Shown here piece after piece: positions 43,508-52,005 of a stretch of 64,000 nt of DNA. The position numbers were made by a program, and so were the translations under genes. Source of the DNA: Gammaproteobacteria bacterium (GTDB lineage: Bacteria; Pseudomonadota; Gammaproteobacteria; Pseudomonadales; Cellvibrionaceae); assembly GCA_021151835.1 (NCBI GenBank), contig JAGKWO010000005.1:1-64000 (forward strand), given 5' to 3'. Each line of letters begins with the position of its first letter. The first letter of the stretch is position 1. The notes beneath the pieces were generated by a model that had not been told where the DNA came from, did no database searches, and was given only the letters and a program-made list of their open reading frames with translations.

Positions 43508-44007
43508 AGAGGCTTCGCTATCAAGGGGAAAAAGGAGGGGGAGCTGGATAATTACTTCGATCGACTCAAACCCCGGCTTCATTACATTATTGGTTAACTT
43601 AAGATTACCAGGCAGTTTCGGCAGTGCAGCTACCGTTAATACCTCACCACTACCAGGATCCAATTCAGGGAACTGCAATTTTTAAACCATAATATAACCG
43701 GATCACATGACGGCTGCTGATTTTCATATAAGACTATAAGCACTTTACTAGACAATTGAAGATAGATGAAATCTTGTCAAATTTAAAAATTGAACCATTG
43801 TTTTTGGCGCAAAAAATATCATTTGAGCATTTGTTGTGCAAAAACAATGGCGCAACTGAATATTCAGGATGTGATTGATTTATTGGATTGAAATATCCAG
43901 CGCCATTTCAGGTTGGTGTCAAAAATAATGCACCAAAATAGTCCGGCGTTCCATGGATAAATATCAGGAATGTTGGGCAACCATGCTTTTAATTTTGTTC
44001 TGAAGAG
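43508..44007. other. Structured intergenic region, no gene recognised
   Basis: This AT-rich stretch between the GH15-like gene and the Omp85-like gene contains a 12-bp inverted repeat at 43795-43850, two TGGCGCAA words (43805-43812 and 43848-43855) and a TGCACCAA at 43929-43936. No reading frame with a ribosome site is seen. It probably holds the promoter of the minus-strand GH15-like gene and could encode a small RNA ending at 44008-44035. Confidence 0.4.
43795..43850. repeat. Perfect 12-bp inverted repeat with 32-base loop
   Basis: CCATTGTTTTTG at 43795-43806 is repeated inverted as CAAAAACAATGG at 43839-43850. Each arm is followed or overlapped by a TGGCGCAA word. It may be a paired operator or an RNA stem. 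Confidence 0.7.
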
Positions 44008-44035
44008 GCTTCCTCATGCGAGTGGGAAGCGTTTT
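44008..44035 (+). terminator. Possible intrinsic terminator in intergenic DNA
   Basis: GCTTCC and GGAAGC form a 6-bp stem with an 11-base loop, followed by GTTTTT on the plus strand. No plus-strand gene precedes it, which raises the possibility of a small RNA from the upstream stretch. Confidence 0.4.
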
Positions 44036-44116
44036 TGTTGATGTCACGAAGGATTTACCGCTCCAACCCCGTGGAGATAAACAGAAAGGCCACATCCAAC
44101 CCTTTGCAGGCACTGA

Positions 44117-45751
44117 TTAAAACCCGGTTTTTATCCGGACGGATATCTGGTATTTATCGATCTCCGGACCGCCATCCAAAGGGAATGCCAAATCAATGTG
44201 TCCAACATTGTGGGCGCCATCATCACGGCCACCGGTTCGAGTGCCGGAGATTCGCAAACCGATACCGACGTCGCGCATTGTACTTTGATAAGTTTGCGGA
44301 ACACTGGTATTGCCCCAGGCTTTTCCTTCGTCATAAAAAATAGCTGCACCAAGATGGAAGAGTGAAAACCATTCTGTTTCACCAAAATAACGCTGCTCAA
44401 CAGTGAGCAACCTTGAACGATCCCCGGCCATAAATCGTGCGGGATACCCCCTTAAACCGGTATCGCCACCAAGTTCCAATGGTGTGTCTGCAAATAAATT
44501 CCTGCCGTAGGTTTCATTGAGCATTACGTAGAATTGGCCACGTGAAAAATTTTGCCAGTGGTAGCTAATATCAATTTTGGAAACCGCTTGCGTACTTTGT
44601 TTACTGCTATAAAAACCTGATGTCAAAATTTCGCTGGTCAGTAATTGTGAAGGGGAAAATTGAAAAGCCTTGCCGTATTGAAGTTCGAGCAGTGTGGCCC
44701 CATCAAGCGGTTCTGAATTAGCCATTACCTTACCGATGCGTGCGCGCCATTGTGAACCGAGATTAAAATCTTCGGTTCGATTAATTTGCTGGATATTGAG
44801 GGTCTTGATAAATTGGTTGTGAAGATAAGAATATTCAAACCACGCGATGTTGTAATCCCGATCAGCAGGTAATTCACCACTGTAGCTATTCGTAGTAGTT
44901 GGAACTTCAAAAAAATCGTGCTTGATACTATCCCATCCCAACATCCAGCGAGCGGTTCTATCATCGGTTGATGAATTAAACCTCTGGCCATAAAAAACTG
45001 AATAATCGGTTCCCTCATGGCCAAATCGCCATGCTTCTTCACCCGCATTGTACAGGGTATCTTCACGCTCAAAATCCAGCATATCAATGCCAGCAGCCCA
45101 GGGAGTTCGAATAGATCTGAACGGACTACTGAAATGAAACTGCTGTTCCTTTCCGTCACTGTTATCGGCATATTCCAATGCCAGTTGTTTGTCGTTACCA
45201 AAGTTCGGGTCCCGGTAGACAACAATATTACTGGTACGATCAACACTGGAGCTCTGCTCAACTTTCACCGTTTTTCCTAACCCAAGAAAATTGGAGTCAT
45301 GTAATCCATAACCGTAGTGGGTATTGCCACCGGTATTGGAATAAGTAATTTTGGGAATTAATGTCCACACTTCGTGTACGTCAACTTGTACTGGCTGGCC
45401 AGCATCCTGTGTTGTTCCGGCCACCACTTTTGCATCCGCAAAATAGCGTCGCTCACGCAACCGCCGCTCACTTTCTTCCAATAAATGCTTATCCAATACC
45501 TCACCTTTCTTGAAGGTGAGATCTTTTTCAATGACATGCTTTTTAGTGTCGATGTGTAATTTATTAACCAAACGAAAGAGAAAATTATTTTCTTTAGGAT
45601 TCGACTCATCGAATACCGGATGGACCACAATCGTTATTTCTTCAATTACGGGCGGTTTATGCGGCATTTGATCGGGGGCAGGATCGGCACCATAAACCAG
45701 CGGGCAACTAACTACAGGCAACATACTTACCCACAAAACGTTACGAACCAT
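44117..45751 (-). CDS. Omp85-superfamily outer-membrane protein with one POTRA-like domain
   Basis: This 544-residue protein has a signal peptide (ending VYGA), a POTRA-like domain (residues about 35-125, KEVLDKHLLEESERRLRERRYFADAKV type) and a beta-barrel ending in YQISVRIKTGF. The conserved LGGDTGLRGYPARFMAGD is the lid-lock RGY motif of Omp85 proteins (BamA, TamA, and patatin-type). With a single POTRA it is neither BamA nor TamA. A role in surface or lipid transport is possible, unproven. It follows eptA on the same strand after 58 bases. Confidence 0.82.
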   Translation of the reverse strand: MVRNVLWVSMLPVVSCPLVYGADPAPDQMPHKPPVIEEITIVVHPVFDESNPKENNFLFRLVNKLHIDTKKHVIEKDLTFKKGEVLDKHLLEESERRLRERRYFADAKVVAGTTQDAGQPVQVDVHEVWTLIPKITYSNTGGNTHYGYGLHDSNFLGLGKTVKVEQSSSVDRTSNIVVYRDPNFGNDKQLALEYADNSDGKEQQFHFSSPFRSIRTPWAAGIDMLDFEREDTLYNAGEEAWRFGHEGTDYSVFYGQRFNSSTDDRTARWMLGWDSIKHDFFEVPTTTNSYSGELPADRDYNIAWFEYSYLHNQFIKTLNIQQINRTEDFNLGSQWRARIGKVMANSEPLDGATLLELQYGKAFQFSPSQLLTSEILTSGFYSSKQSTQAVSKIDISYHWQNFSRGQFYVMLNETYGRNLFADTPLELGGDTGLRGYPARFMAGDRSRLLTVEQRYFGETEWFSLFHLGAAIFYDEGKAWGNTSVPQTYQSTMRDVGIGLRISGTRTGGRDDGAHNVGHIDLAFPLDGGPEIDKYQISVRIKTGF

Positions 45752-45809
45752 AAATCACCTTGTGCTTAAACTCGTTAAATTAAAACGGCCACTGGTTGTC
45801 CTGATTGAT

Positions 45810-47504
45810 TTAATGATGATTAATACACGAGGCGTAGATATCCATTTTCGGTTGATAATACTTGGTCTGAATATCAAGCAAGCCTAAAAAAGAATGAAAA
45901 ATATTATCGTGACTAAACTCGTTATTTTTCAGGCCTGCCAGGCATTCCTTATTCAACCCCCGGTCGCGATAAAAGCTTGATGATGCCCAGAAAATGAAGG
46001 GAACATTTTTTTGGTGTTCAGGTGCAATTGCGTATGGCATCCCATGCAAGTACAAATTATTTTCCCCCAGGGATTCGCCATGGTCAGACACATAAACCAT
46101 AACGGTGTTATAGGAGGACTGGCTGGTTAACCAATCAATGACTTTGCTAAGAAAATAATCGGTATAGCGGATGGTGTTATCGTATGCGTTGATAACTTCT
46201 GCGGTAGAACAATCTTGCAATCTGCTGGTGGTACAAACGGGGCTATAGACCCGCATGGAATCGGGATATCGCTGGTCATACGCAGGGCCGTGACTACCGC
46301 CCTGGTGCAGCACAATAAATTGGTTTCGTCCTGTGAGTTTACTCGATAAATTTTCCAGGAGCGCTTCGTCATAACAGTTGCCATCTTTACAATGTGCGGA
46401 GGAAGCGAGTTCATCCGGGGATTCATATACAACCCGATCACAGGTGCCTTTGCACCCGGAGTTGTTATCTCTCCACAACACATCCACACCCGCTGTATTT
46501 ATAAAATCCAGTAAACCGTGTTGTGATTTTGCCTTGCCATCACTGTATTCCGAACGGGTCAATGCAGAAAACATACAGGGTAACGAAACCGCCGTGGAAG
46601 TGCCGCACGAAGAAAAATTATTGAAATTAATAATATCTTTCTGCGCGAGCAGGGGGGTGGTATTTCGTTGATACCCATTAAGCCCGAAATTGGCTGCACG
46701 AGCAGTTTCCCCTACGACAAAAACAACCAGTAAAGGTTTTGTTTGTTGGATGGTACCGGCGCCTAGTCGGGCATCATGACTGATTGGATTTATTACCAAT
46801 GGGCGCTGGCTATTTTCTTTCACAAGGGAAACGCCCGCGTTAACAAACCCTAACGGGTTTGCTAAAAATCGTACTTCTTTATGATTACGAAAAAAAGAAC
46901 TGTAATAATCGGAAAGACCTAATATCAGTAGCAAGGAGATAAGCAGGGATAATCCTGTTGGAATAGTGCGATTTCTCAATTCTTGCCAGAAACTTCCCCA
47001 AAGAATCCGGGTTTTGATAACTATTAATGATGGCAATACTCCGAGAAAAAAAACGTAGCCGATCAAGTGCAGGTTTATTAAACCGCTTGCCTCTTTTACA
47101 TCGGTTTCCCATGCATTTCTAAGCATTTCCTTGTCGACCACCACACCATATGTATCCATAAAGTGAGCAGCAAACGCGCCACCTAATAACAAAAATACGC
47201 TAACAGGTTTAACTATGCCGGGAATACAAACCAGGTTAATGAAGAAAAATGTTAATAGCCATAGTAATGGCACCAGGCTAATAGCAAAGAGGGTTGCGCT
47301 TAATGAGTCCAGTGCCTGGGTATTCCACGCCTCTAAAAAAAAGGATTTATTGAATAACAATACAAACACCAGGGATAAACCCAATGAAAAATATTGGCTG
47401 GGTATCTCAATGTGAAATAAATGAAGACGCTGGCGCACCGACGACAGAAACGCTAAGTGAGTATTGTATAAACTCTTGAATTCAATATTGTTGGGCAGAT
47501 TCAT
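45810..47504 (-). CDS. eptA: Lipid A phosphoethanolamine transferase
   Basis: This 564-residue inner-membrane enzyme adds phosphoethanolamine to lipid A, lowering negative charge and giving polymyxin resistance. Five N-terminal membrane helices precede the sulfatase-type domain with VVGETARAANFGLNGYQRNT, the nucleophile Thr in SCGTSTAVSLPCMFS, and the metal sites HQGGSHGP and SDHGESLGE. Its start overlaps the PAP2 phosphatase gene by 23 bases. A PmrA-type box lies before the PAP2 gene. Confidence 0.95.
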   Translation of the reverse strand: MNLPNNIEFKSLYNTHLAFLSSVRQRLHLFHIEIPSQYFSLGLSLVFVLLFNKSFFLEAWNTQALDSLSATLFAISLVPLLWLLTFFFINLVCIPGIVKPVSVFLLLGGAFAAHFMDTYGVVVDKEMLRNAWETDVKEASGLINLHLIGYVFFLGVLPSLIVIKTRILWGSFWQELRNRTIPTGLSLLISLLLILGLSDYYSSFFRNHKEVRFLANPLGFVNAGVSLVKENSQRPLVINPISHDARLGAGTIQQTKPLLVVFVVGETARAANFGLNGYQRNTTPLLAQKDIINFNNFSSCGTSTAVSLPCMFSALTRSEYSDGKAKSQHGLLDFINTAGVDVLWRDNNSGCKGTCDRVVYESPDELASSAHCKDGNCYDEALLENLSSKLTGRNQFIVLHQGGSHGPAYDQRYPDSMRVYSPVCTTSRLQDCSTAEVINAYDNTIRYTDYFLSKVIDWLTSQSSYNTVMVYVSDHGESLGENNLYLHGMPYAIAPEHQKNVPFIFWASSSFYRDRGLNKECLAGLKNNEFSHDNIFHSFLGLLDIQTKYYQPKMDIYASCINHH

Positions 47505-48186
47505 AAGGCTTTAACATCACTTCATAGCAAATAAAGGAAACCATCCAGCAAATGCCGAATGACCAAAGATCATGCGAGATAAAATGTGCACCACGTAGCT
47601 GTTGGGAAATTCCGAAAATAATTCCCATGGACAATGCAAAAAATAACGCGGGCCAACGCCAGGGGGATCTGCAATGCCTGCCAACAAAATAAAGTGCCAC
47701 CCATGCAAAGCCTGCACTCGCGTGCCCGGCAGGAAAACATTGGTTGCCGTTGCGAACCCACAGTTGTTCAATCAACGGCAAATATTCCTGGGCACCACCG
47801 TAACGGGAGAAGTCCCAGGGGCATGAAATCTTAGTCATGATTTTGCCGACACTAACAATTAAGGAGCCGGAAATGGCAGCAACCAATAAGTATTGCAGTC
47901 GATTTTTCCATGCAGCCAATACCGGGAAGATGTAAGACAATAACAACAGGGCCGCTACTACAAGTAACAGCGCAATGGAAAAATACCTTCCACCTTTATG
48001 AATCACCACGGCTGTAATCCATTCATTTTTAAGATGCCACTGATTGCCTTCCCATTGATAAATCAGATCTGCAAGCTTTTGGTCTGTGTTCGTAATTTCA
48101 AAGATGACGCTTATGAAAATCAATGCCGCCAACATGAGGCCTAAGGACAGCAACAGGTTTTTTTTGTCTATGCGATTCACAAACAT
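47482..48186 (-). CDS. PAP2-family membrane phosphatase, lipid A operon
   Basis: This 234-residue protein has six membrane segments and the PAP2 motifs KISCPWDFSRYGG, CFPAGHASAG and RGAHFISHDLW. It is probably a lipid phosphatase, for example on undecaprenyl pyrophosphate or lipid A phosphate. Its overlap with eptA supports a joint role in lipid A modification. A conserved PmrA-like box stands 57 bases before the start. Confidence 0.88.
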   Translation of the reverse strand: MFVNRIDKKNLLLSLGLMLAALIFISVIFEITNTDQKLADLIYQWEGNQWHLKNEWITAVVIHKGGRYFSIALLLVVAALLLLSYIFPVLAAWKNRLQYLLVAAISGSLIVSVGKIMTKISCPWDFSRYGGAQEYLPLIEQLWVRNGNQCFPAGHASAGFAWVALYFVGRHCRSPWRWPALFFALSMGIIFGISQQLRGAHFISHDLWSFGICWMVSFICYEVMLKPYESAQQY

Positions 48187-48242
48187 ATATCAGGATTTGG
48201 ATTGAATAATCAGAATACGTAAGGTGATATTACGGGGCAAAA

Positions 48243-48259
48243 ATTAAGGGATCCTTAAG
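48243..48259 (-). promoter_or_regulatory. PmrA-box upstream of the PAP2-eptA operon
   Basis: On the minus strand it reads CTTAAG-N5-CTTAAT, matching the PmrA tandem half-site consensus (CTTAAT-N5-CTTAAT, variable first and last base). It lies 57 bases before the PAP2 start, a usual place for an activator. Confidence 0.75.
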
Positions 48260-48414
48260 TATTCCAGTAATTGCGCTAGGCAGGATTTAATCGTAGTACG
48301 AAATTAATTGAAGGGTATTTATTTGAGGGGTGTGGATATAGATTGGCATTGGTTTAAATGCCAATCTATCAAAGAAGCATCACGCCCATTGCCTATGATA
48401 ATGGAAAGGGCGTT

Positions 48415-49239
48415 TTATATAACGGCACGAGCCCTGCGATGCCAATTCCAAAGCAGTACCAGCAATAATGGCATCACAGCGATCCAATAAAAAATAACTT
48501 GTATTGCATTTGGACTGGAGTCATAGCCTATGAGCGCATACAACAGTTCACCCAGCCATGAGTGTTCATTAATTATGTGGGACGTGTCCCACAGGGGGGC
48601 GGCAGAATTTAATATTCCAATTTGCAATAGTTGCCGGGCCACCTGCATTGAGAGCCCGCCACATAAAAGGATAAAGAAGATAAATAGAATTTTTAGAAAT
48701 TTTCGCGCAGAAATAAATACCAGGAGATAATAAGTGATTACTCCCAAGCTTATGCCTATGCCTATACCAATGGCGCCGCCGATTAATGCAGACTGCAATA
48801 AATCCCGTTGATGCAAAAAGCCCCCGACATAAATCCATATCTCAGCCACTTCCCGTGCAAGCGATAACCCAACAGCGAACACCGAACAAAATAATAACTT
48901 TCGATAAGGCGTTACGGAGTCTTTGGTAGGCGGTAAATATTGAACCAGGGCAGGGGTGTTGAATATCAGTGGGGCTATTATTGACGCGATAACAATGAAG
49001 GAAACAATTACCGATAAATAAAGCAATGCATTGATCCATTCTTGCCCGGTACCGTTAAGCGCATCCGCAATAGCATAGGCATAGTGTGCCAATAACCAGG
49101 AACTTAGTACGCCCAGAACCAAGGCCGGGATTATCCAGCTAAATGCGATAGACAATTTTCGACTCATCACTAATAACATGGTGATAATGAGTGCTGCTTC
49201 CAATACTTCTCGCAATATTAATAGAATTGCATCAACCAT
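48415..49239 (-). CDS. FTR1-family iron permease
   Basis: This 274-residue membrane protein has about seven helices and two REXXE motifs, REVLE near residue 10 and REVAE near residue 130, that bind ferric iron in FTR1/EfeU. It should import iron. It follows a cupredoxin gene after 9 bases, an arrangement like EfeUOB without the peroxidase. Not all EfeU systems need oxidase partners. Confidence 0.92.
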   Translation of the reverse strand: MVDAILLILREVLEAALIITMLLVMSRKLSIAFSWIIPALVLGVLSSWLLAHYAYAIADALNGTGQEWINALLYLSVIVSFIVIASIIAPLIFNTPALVQYLPPTKDSVTPYRKLLFCSVFAVGLSLAREVAEIWIYVGGFLHQRDLLQSALIGGAIGIGIGISLGVITYYLLVFISARKFLKILFIFFILLCGGLSMQVARQLLQIGILNSAAPLWDTSHIINEHSWLGELLYALIGYDSSPNAIQVIFYWIAVMPLLLVLLWNWHRRARAVI

Positions 49240-49248
49240 AATCCAACC

Positions 49249-49578
49249 TTAATGTTGTGCGCGAATCACGCCTTGAGCCGTTTTGGGGTTAAATTCGCCA
49301 AAAAAAGGATAATCCCCCGGTTTTAGCGGGCCAATGAAAATCACTGCCCTGGCGCCACCCATAATGACTTTTTCACGATTAAGCTCATAGCTTTCAAATT
49401 CTTCAGGTGTTGGATCGTTATTAACAATAATTAATTTCACTTTAGTATTGGCAGGCACAGCCAATGTTGACGGGAAGAATAAATGATCGCGAATTTCAAT
49501 GGTAAATTCAGGTGTCGTCGCCGCTGAAATGGCCGGGCAGATGCAGAGCAAAACGAATAATAGTTTCTTAAACATCAT
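49249..49578 (-). CDS. Cupredoxin-like periplasmic protein
   Basis: This 109-residue protein has a signal peptide (ending AISAA) and a cupredoxin fold (EFTIEIRDHLFFPSTLAVPANTKVKLIIVNNDPTPEEFESYEL). The copper Cys of blue proteins is absent, and it resembles the N-terminal domain of EfeO. It sits in an operon with FTR1, probably binding iron or copper for uptake. Its start overlaps the kinase gene end by 11 bases. Confidence 0.82.
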   Translation of the reverse strand: MMFKKLLFVLLCICPAISAATTPEFTIEIRDHLFFPSTLAVPANTKVKLIIVNNDPTPEEFESYELNREKVIMGGARAVIFIGPLKPGDYPFFGEFNPKTAQGVIRAQH

Positions 49579-50962
49579 TCCTTTTTTCTCCTTTTTCGCT
49601 GGCAGTAAATTTTACTGTTACCAATAGTCCGGATGCGAACCTTGACTGGGTAAGCAGAATATCTGCCTGATGTAAATCTACGACTTGCTTGGCGATAGAC
49701 AAGCCTAAGCCGCAGCCTGGAGTTCCTGAGTCGTGGCGATCACCATGCAAGCGGTAGAAGCGATCAAACACTCGTTCACGTTGCTCGACAGGAATGCCGG
49801 GGCCATTATCCATAACTTCCAGAAGCACAGTATTTCCACGTAGCCAGGTGTGTAGGACTATGCTCCCGTTTTTTTGCGTATATTTAATGGCGTTGCCCAA
49901 TAAATTATTAATTAATGTTTCCAGTGCTGTTGTATCCCCATTGATCCAGCACTCATCGCCCTCAAATTCAATATTGATATTTTTATCACTGAGTGCTTCG
50001 CTGGCTGACACAATAACCTGCTTTGTTAACGCCGTGAGATTAACAGGCAAGAACTGATTCATAAAATGGTCTGGTGATGTTTTATTGAGTAATAAAATTT
50101 GTTCCACCAAATAACGCATACGCTTGATACCTTGCTGTAATTTTTGCGCCGACTCGGGTGCCGGGTTAATTTCCTGCAACAGGTTTTCGCAATGAATATT
50201 TAATGCCGCAATGGGTGTTCGTAACTCATGAGCGGCATCTGCTGAAAACCGTTGCTCGCGTATAAATGAAGATTCCAATCGGCGCAGTAATTCGTTTGCG
50301 GATTGCGCCAGCTGTATTAATTCAACTGGCATATTTTGGTGTTCTATCGGGCGCAAGTCGGTGGCTTCCCGTGCATGAAATTCTTTTGCAAGTACCGTCA
50401 CCGGTTTTAAGCCTATCCCCAACACCCACCAGATAACAAAGCCGATCAGTGGAATTGCTATAACCATGGGTGATACGGCTTGTAGGATCATGGATTCGGC
50501 GAGCCGATAGCGTTGATCATCGCGCTCTGCCAATAAATACCACCCTGAATTATTAGCAGCCGTTGCTACCAATACATGCCAGCGATAATGATTGAAATTG
50601 ACAAATTGATACCCCGGCTTCAAATCAGTAATTATTTCGTCGGGCATCGCTGCTGATCGTGCGAGCAATTTTCCTTCGTTACTAACCCACTGGAACTGCA
50701 AATCTGCCACTTGTGGCGATAAACCCGCCGAATCATTTTTTGTTGCTGCAGGAAATATTTCCAGAGCAGGGCGCTGCACATATTCCTGGTAGCGAGCAGG
50801 TAGCAAGTAATCAAGTAAATCTATTTGCTGTAATAACCGTTTATTAAACAGGCGCTCAGCTTCCTCCATGCTTCCAAGGTAGCCGCGCACTGCAGCAGCG
50901 AAATTGGCCAGCGTTACTATCGCTACCAGCAGCAGCACCAAAAACAGGCGGATGGATTTCAT
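49568..50962 (-). CDS. Sensor histidine kinase of QseC/PmrB type
   Basis: This 464-residue kinase has a membrane helix near 5-25, a periplasmic domain of about 145 residues, a second helix near 165-185, HAMP, HisKA (FSADAAHELRTPIAALNIH) and HATPase (NLLGNAIKYTQ, DNGPGIPVEQRERVF, GCGLGLSIAKQ). Its start overlaps the regulator stop by 4 bases (ATGA). Acidic motifs for ferric iron in the sensor part are not clear. It pairs with the regulator upstream; PmrA-like boxes nearby suggest a PmrAB function. Confidence 0.9.
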   Translation of the reverse strand: MKSIRLFLVLLLVAIVTLANFAAAVRGYLGSMEEAERLFNKRLLQQIDLLDYLLPARYQEYVQRPALEIFPAATKNDSAGLSPQVADLQFQWVSNEGKLLARSAAMPDEIITDLKPGYQFVNFNHYRWHVLVATAANNSGWYLLAERDDQRYRLAESMILQAVSPMVIAIPLIGFVIWWVLGIGLKPVTVLAKEFHAREATDLRPIEHQNMPVELIQLAQSANELLRRLESSFIREQRFSADAAHELRTPIAALNIHCENLLQEINPAPESAQKLQQGIKRMRYLVEQILLLNKTSPDHFMNQFLPVNLTALTKQVIVSASEALSDKNINIEFEGDECWINGDTTALETLINNLLGNAIKYTQKNGSIVLHTWLRGNTVLLEVMDNGPGIPVEQRERVFDRFYRLHGDRHDSGTPGCGLGLSIAKQVVDLHQADILLTQSRFASGLLVTVKFTASEKGEKRNDV

Positions 50963-51624
50963 TGGCGGGGAACCATATAACCAATGCCGCGTACTGTGCG
51001 AATAAAATCGGCGGGTAATTTTTTACGCAGGTTATGTATGTGAACCTCAATTGCATTGCTGGATACTTCGTCGCCCCAGCTGTAGAGCTTTCCTTCCAGC
51101 CCCTCTTTGGTCTGGATAATTCCTACATGTTCTACCAATGCTTTTAATAGCATATATTCCCGACGCGATAAATTTATCGGTTCATCGTTTAACAGGGCCA
51201 AATGATGCGCAGTATCCAGTGTGACTGGACCTACATTTATCAATGCTGTTGGGGCATTGCCCAGGCGTCGTTCCAGCACACGCAAGCGCGCCAGCAGTTC
51301 ATCCACCTCAAAAGGTTTTGTGAGGTAATCATCCGCGCCGGCATCCAGCCCTGCAACTTTCGCAGTAATGCTGTCCCGCGCGGTGAGAATCAGCACTTGT
51401 GTTGGAAATTGTTTTTGGCGCACCAGTTGCAGTAATTCCATTCCGTCCATATCGGGCAACCCTAAATCCAGCAGGAGGATATCCGGAGACTCTGCGGCAA
51501 GGTAAGCGCTGGCGGTCTTGCCATTATCCACCCAGCTAACAGCGAACCCGGCACGTTTAAGCGCAGTCACAATGCCATCAGCGAGCAGGCTGTCATCTTC
51601 AACTAACAATATGTGCATTCGCAT
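50959..51624 (-). CDS. OmpR-family response regulator, QseB/PmrA type
   Basis: This 221-residue regulator has a receiver domain (DILLLDLGLPDMDGMELL, LTKPFEVDELLARL) and a C-terminal winged helix (LSRREYMLLKALVEHVG, VSSNAIEVHIHNLRKKLPADFIRTVRGIGYM), the conserved NAIEVHI...GIGYM ending of the QseB/PmrA group. It is the first gene of the regulator, kinase, cupredoxin, FTR1 operon. Tandem CTTAAG boxes in the upstream divergent region are candidate binding sites. Confidence 0.92.
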   Translation of the reverse strand: MRMHILLVEDDSLLADGIVTALKRAGFAVSWVDNGKTASAYLAAESPDILLLDLGLPDMDGMELLQLVRQKQFPTQVLILTARDSITAKVAGLDAGADDYLTKPFEVDELLARLRVLERRLGNAPTALINVGPVTLDTAHHLALLNDEPINLSRREYMLLKALVEHVGIIQTKEGLEGKLYSWGDEVSSNAIEVHIHNLRKKLPADFIRTVRGIGYMVPRQ

Positions 51625-51877
51625 CCCTCTTCTTAATACATCAACCGTTCACAGCATGGAGCCGGTGAAGATTGGTGTTGCGGAGTAAAACCTGCGCAAT
51701 TATAGCTTACGCTTTTCATGAATATTTCCCCATCACCAATCCCGACAGGCCATTCAGATGCGTTTACGGAGGAATGTCACGTGTTTTTCGTAATCCTGGC
51801 AGGGTATGCATTCGCTATTATTTCACTCTGTGCCCTACGGATCTGGGAGTCCCGGAGATGAAGGGTAAAAAAGTAAG

Positions 51878-51894
51878 CTTAAGGGACGCTTAAG
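51878..51894 (+). promoter_or_regulatory. PmrA-box 1 in the divergent region
   Basis: CTTAAG-GGACG-CTTAAG matches the PmrA tandem half-site layout with the right 5-base spacer. It lies 112 bases before the sulfatase gene and about 254 bases before the regulator gene. Confidence 0.75.
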
Positions 51895-51940
51895 GCGTGT
51901 GTTTAAACACGATAATCAGAAGCTTATCGATCATTGGATT

Positions 51941-51957
51941 TTTAAGAATTACTTAAG
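51941..51957 (+). promoter_or_regulatory. PmrA-box 2 in the divergent region
   Basis: TTTAAG-AATTA-CTTAAG has the same spacing as box 1, starts 63 bases after the start of box 1 and lies 49 bases before the sulfatase start. The pair suggests cooperative control of the sulfatase gene. Confidence 0.72.
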
Positions 51958-52005
51958 TTTCAGTTGCTAACATGACCCGCTTTTTACTCAGGGTTAACTG
52001 AACCA

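Larger units (their letters stand above)
51625..52005. other. Divergent promoter region with two PmrA-like boxes
   Basis: This 381-base gap lies between the response-regulator gene (-) and the LTA-synthase-like gene (+). It contains two tandem-half-site boxes and no credible gene; a 73-codon frame at 51672 has no ribosome site and unusual composition. Confidence 0.6.

Noticed and set aside
45762..45780. CTTAAA...GTTAAA near the Omp85 gene as a PmrA box
   Set aside because: The TTAA cores are 9 bases apart, not 11 as in the PmrA consensus, on either strand.
51672..51893. Plus-strand frame of 73 codons in the divergent region
   Set aside because: It has no ribosome site, an unlikely composition and covers a PmrA-like box.
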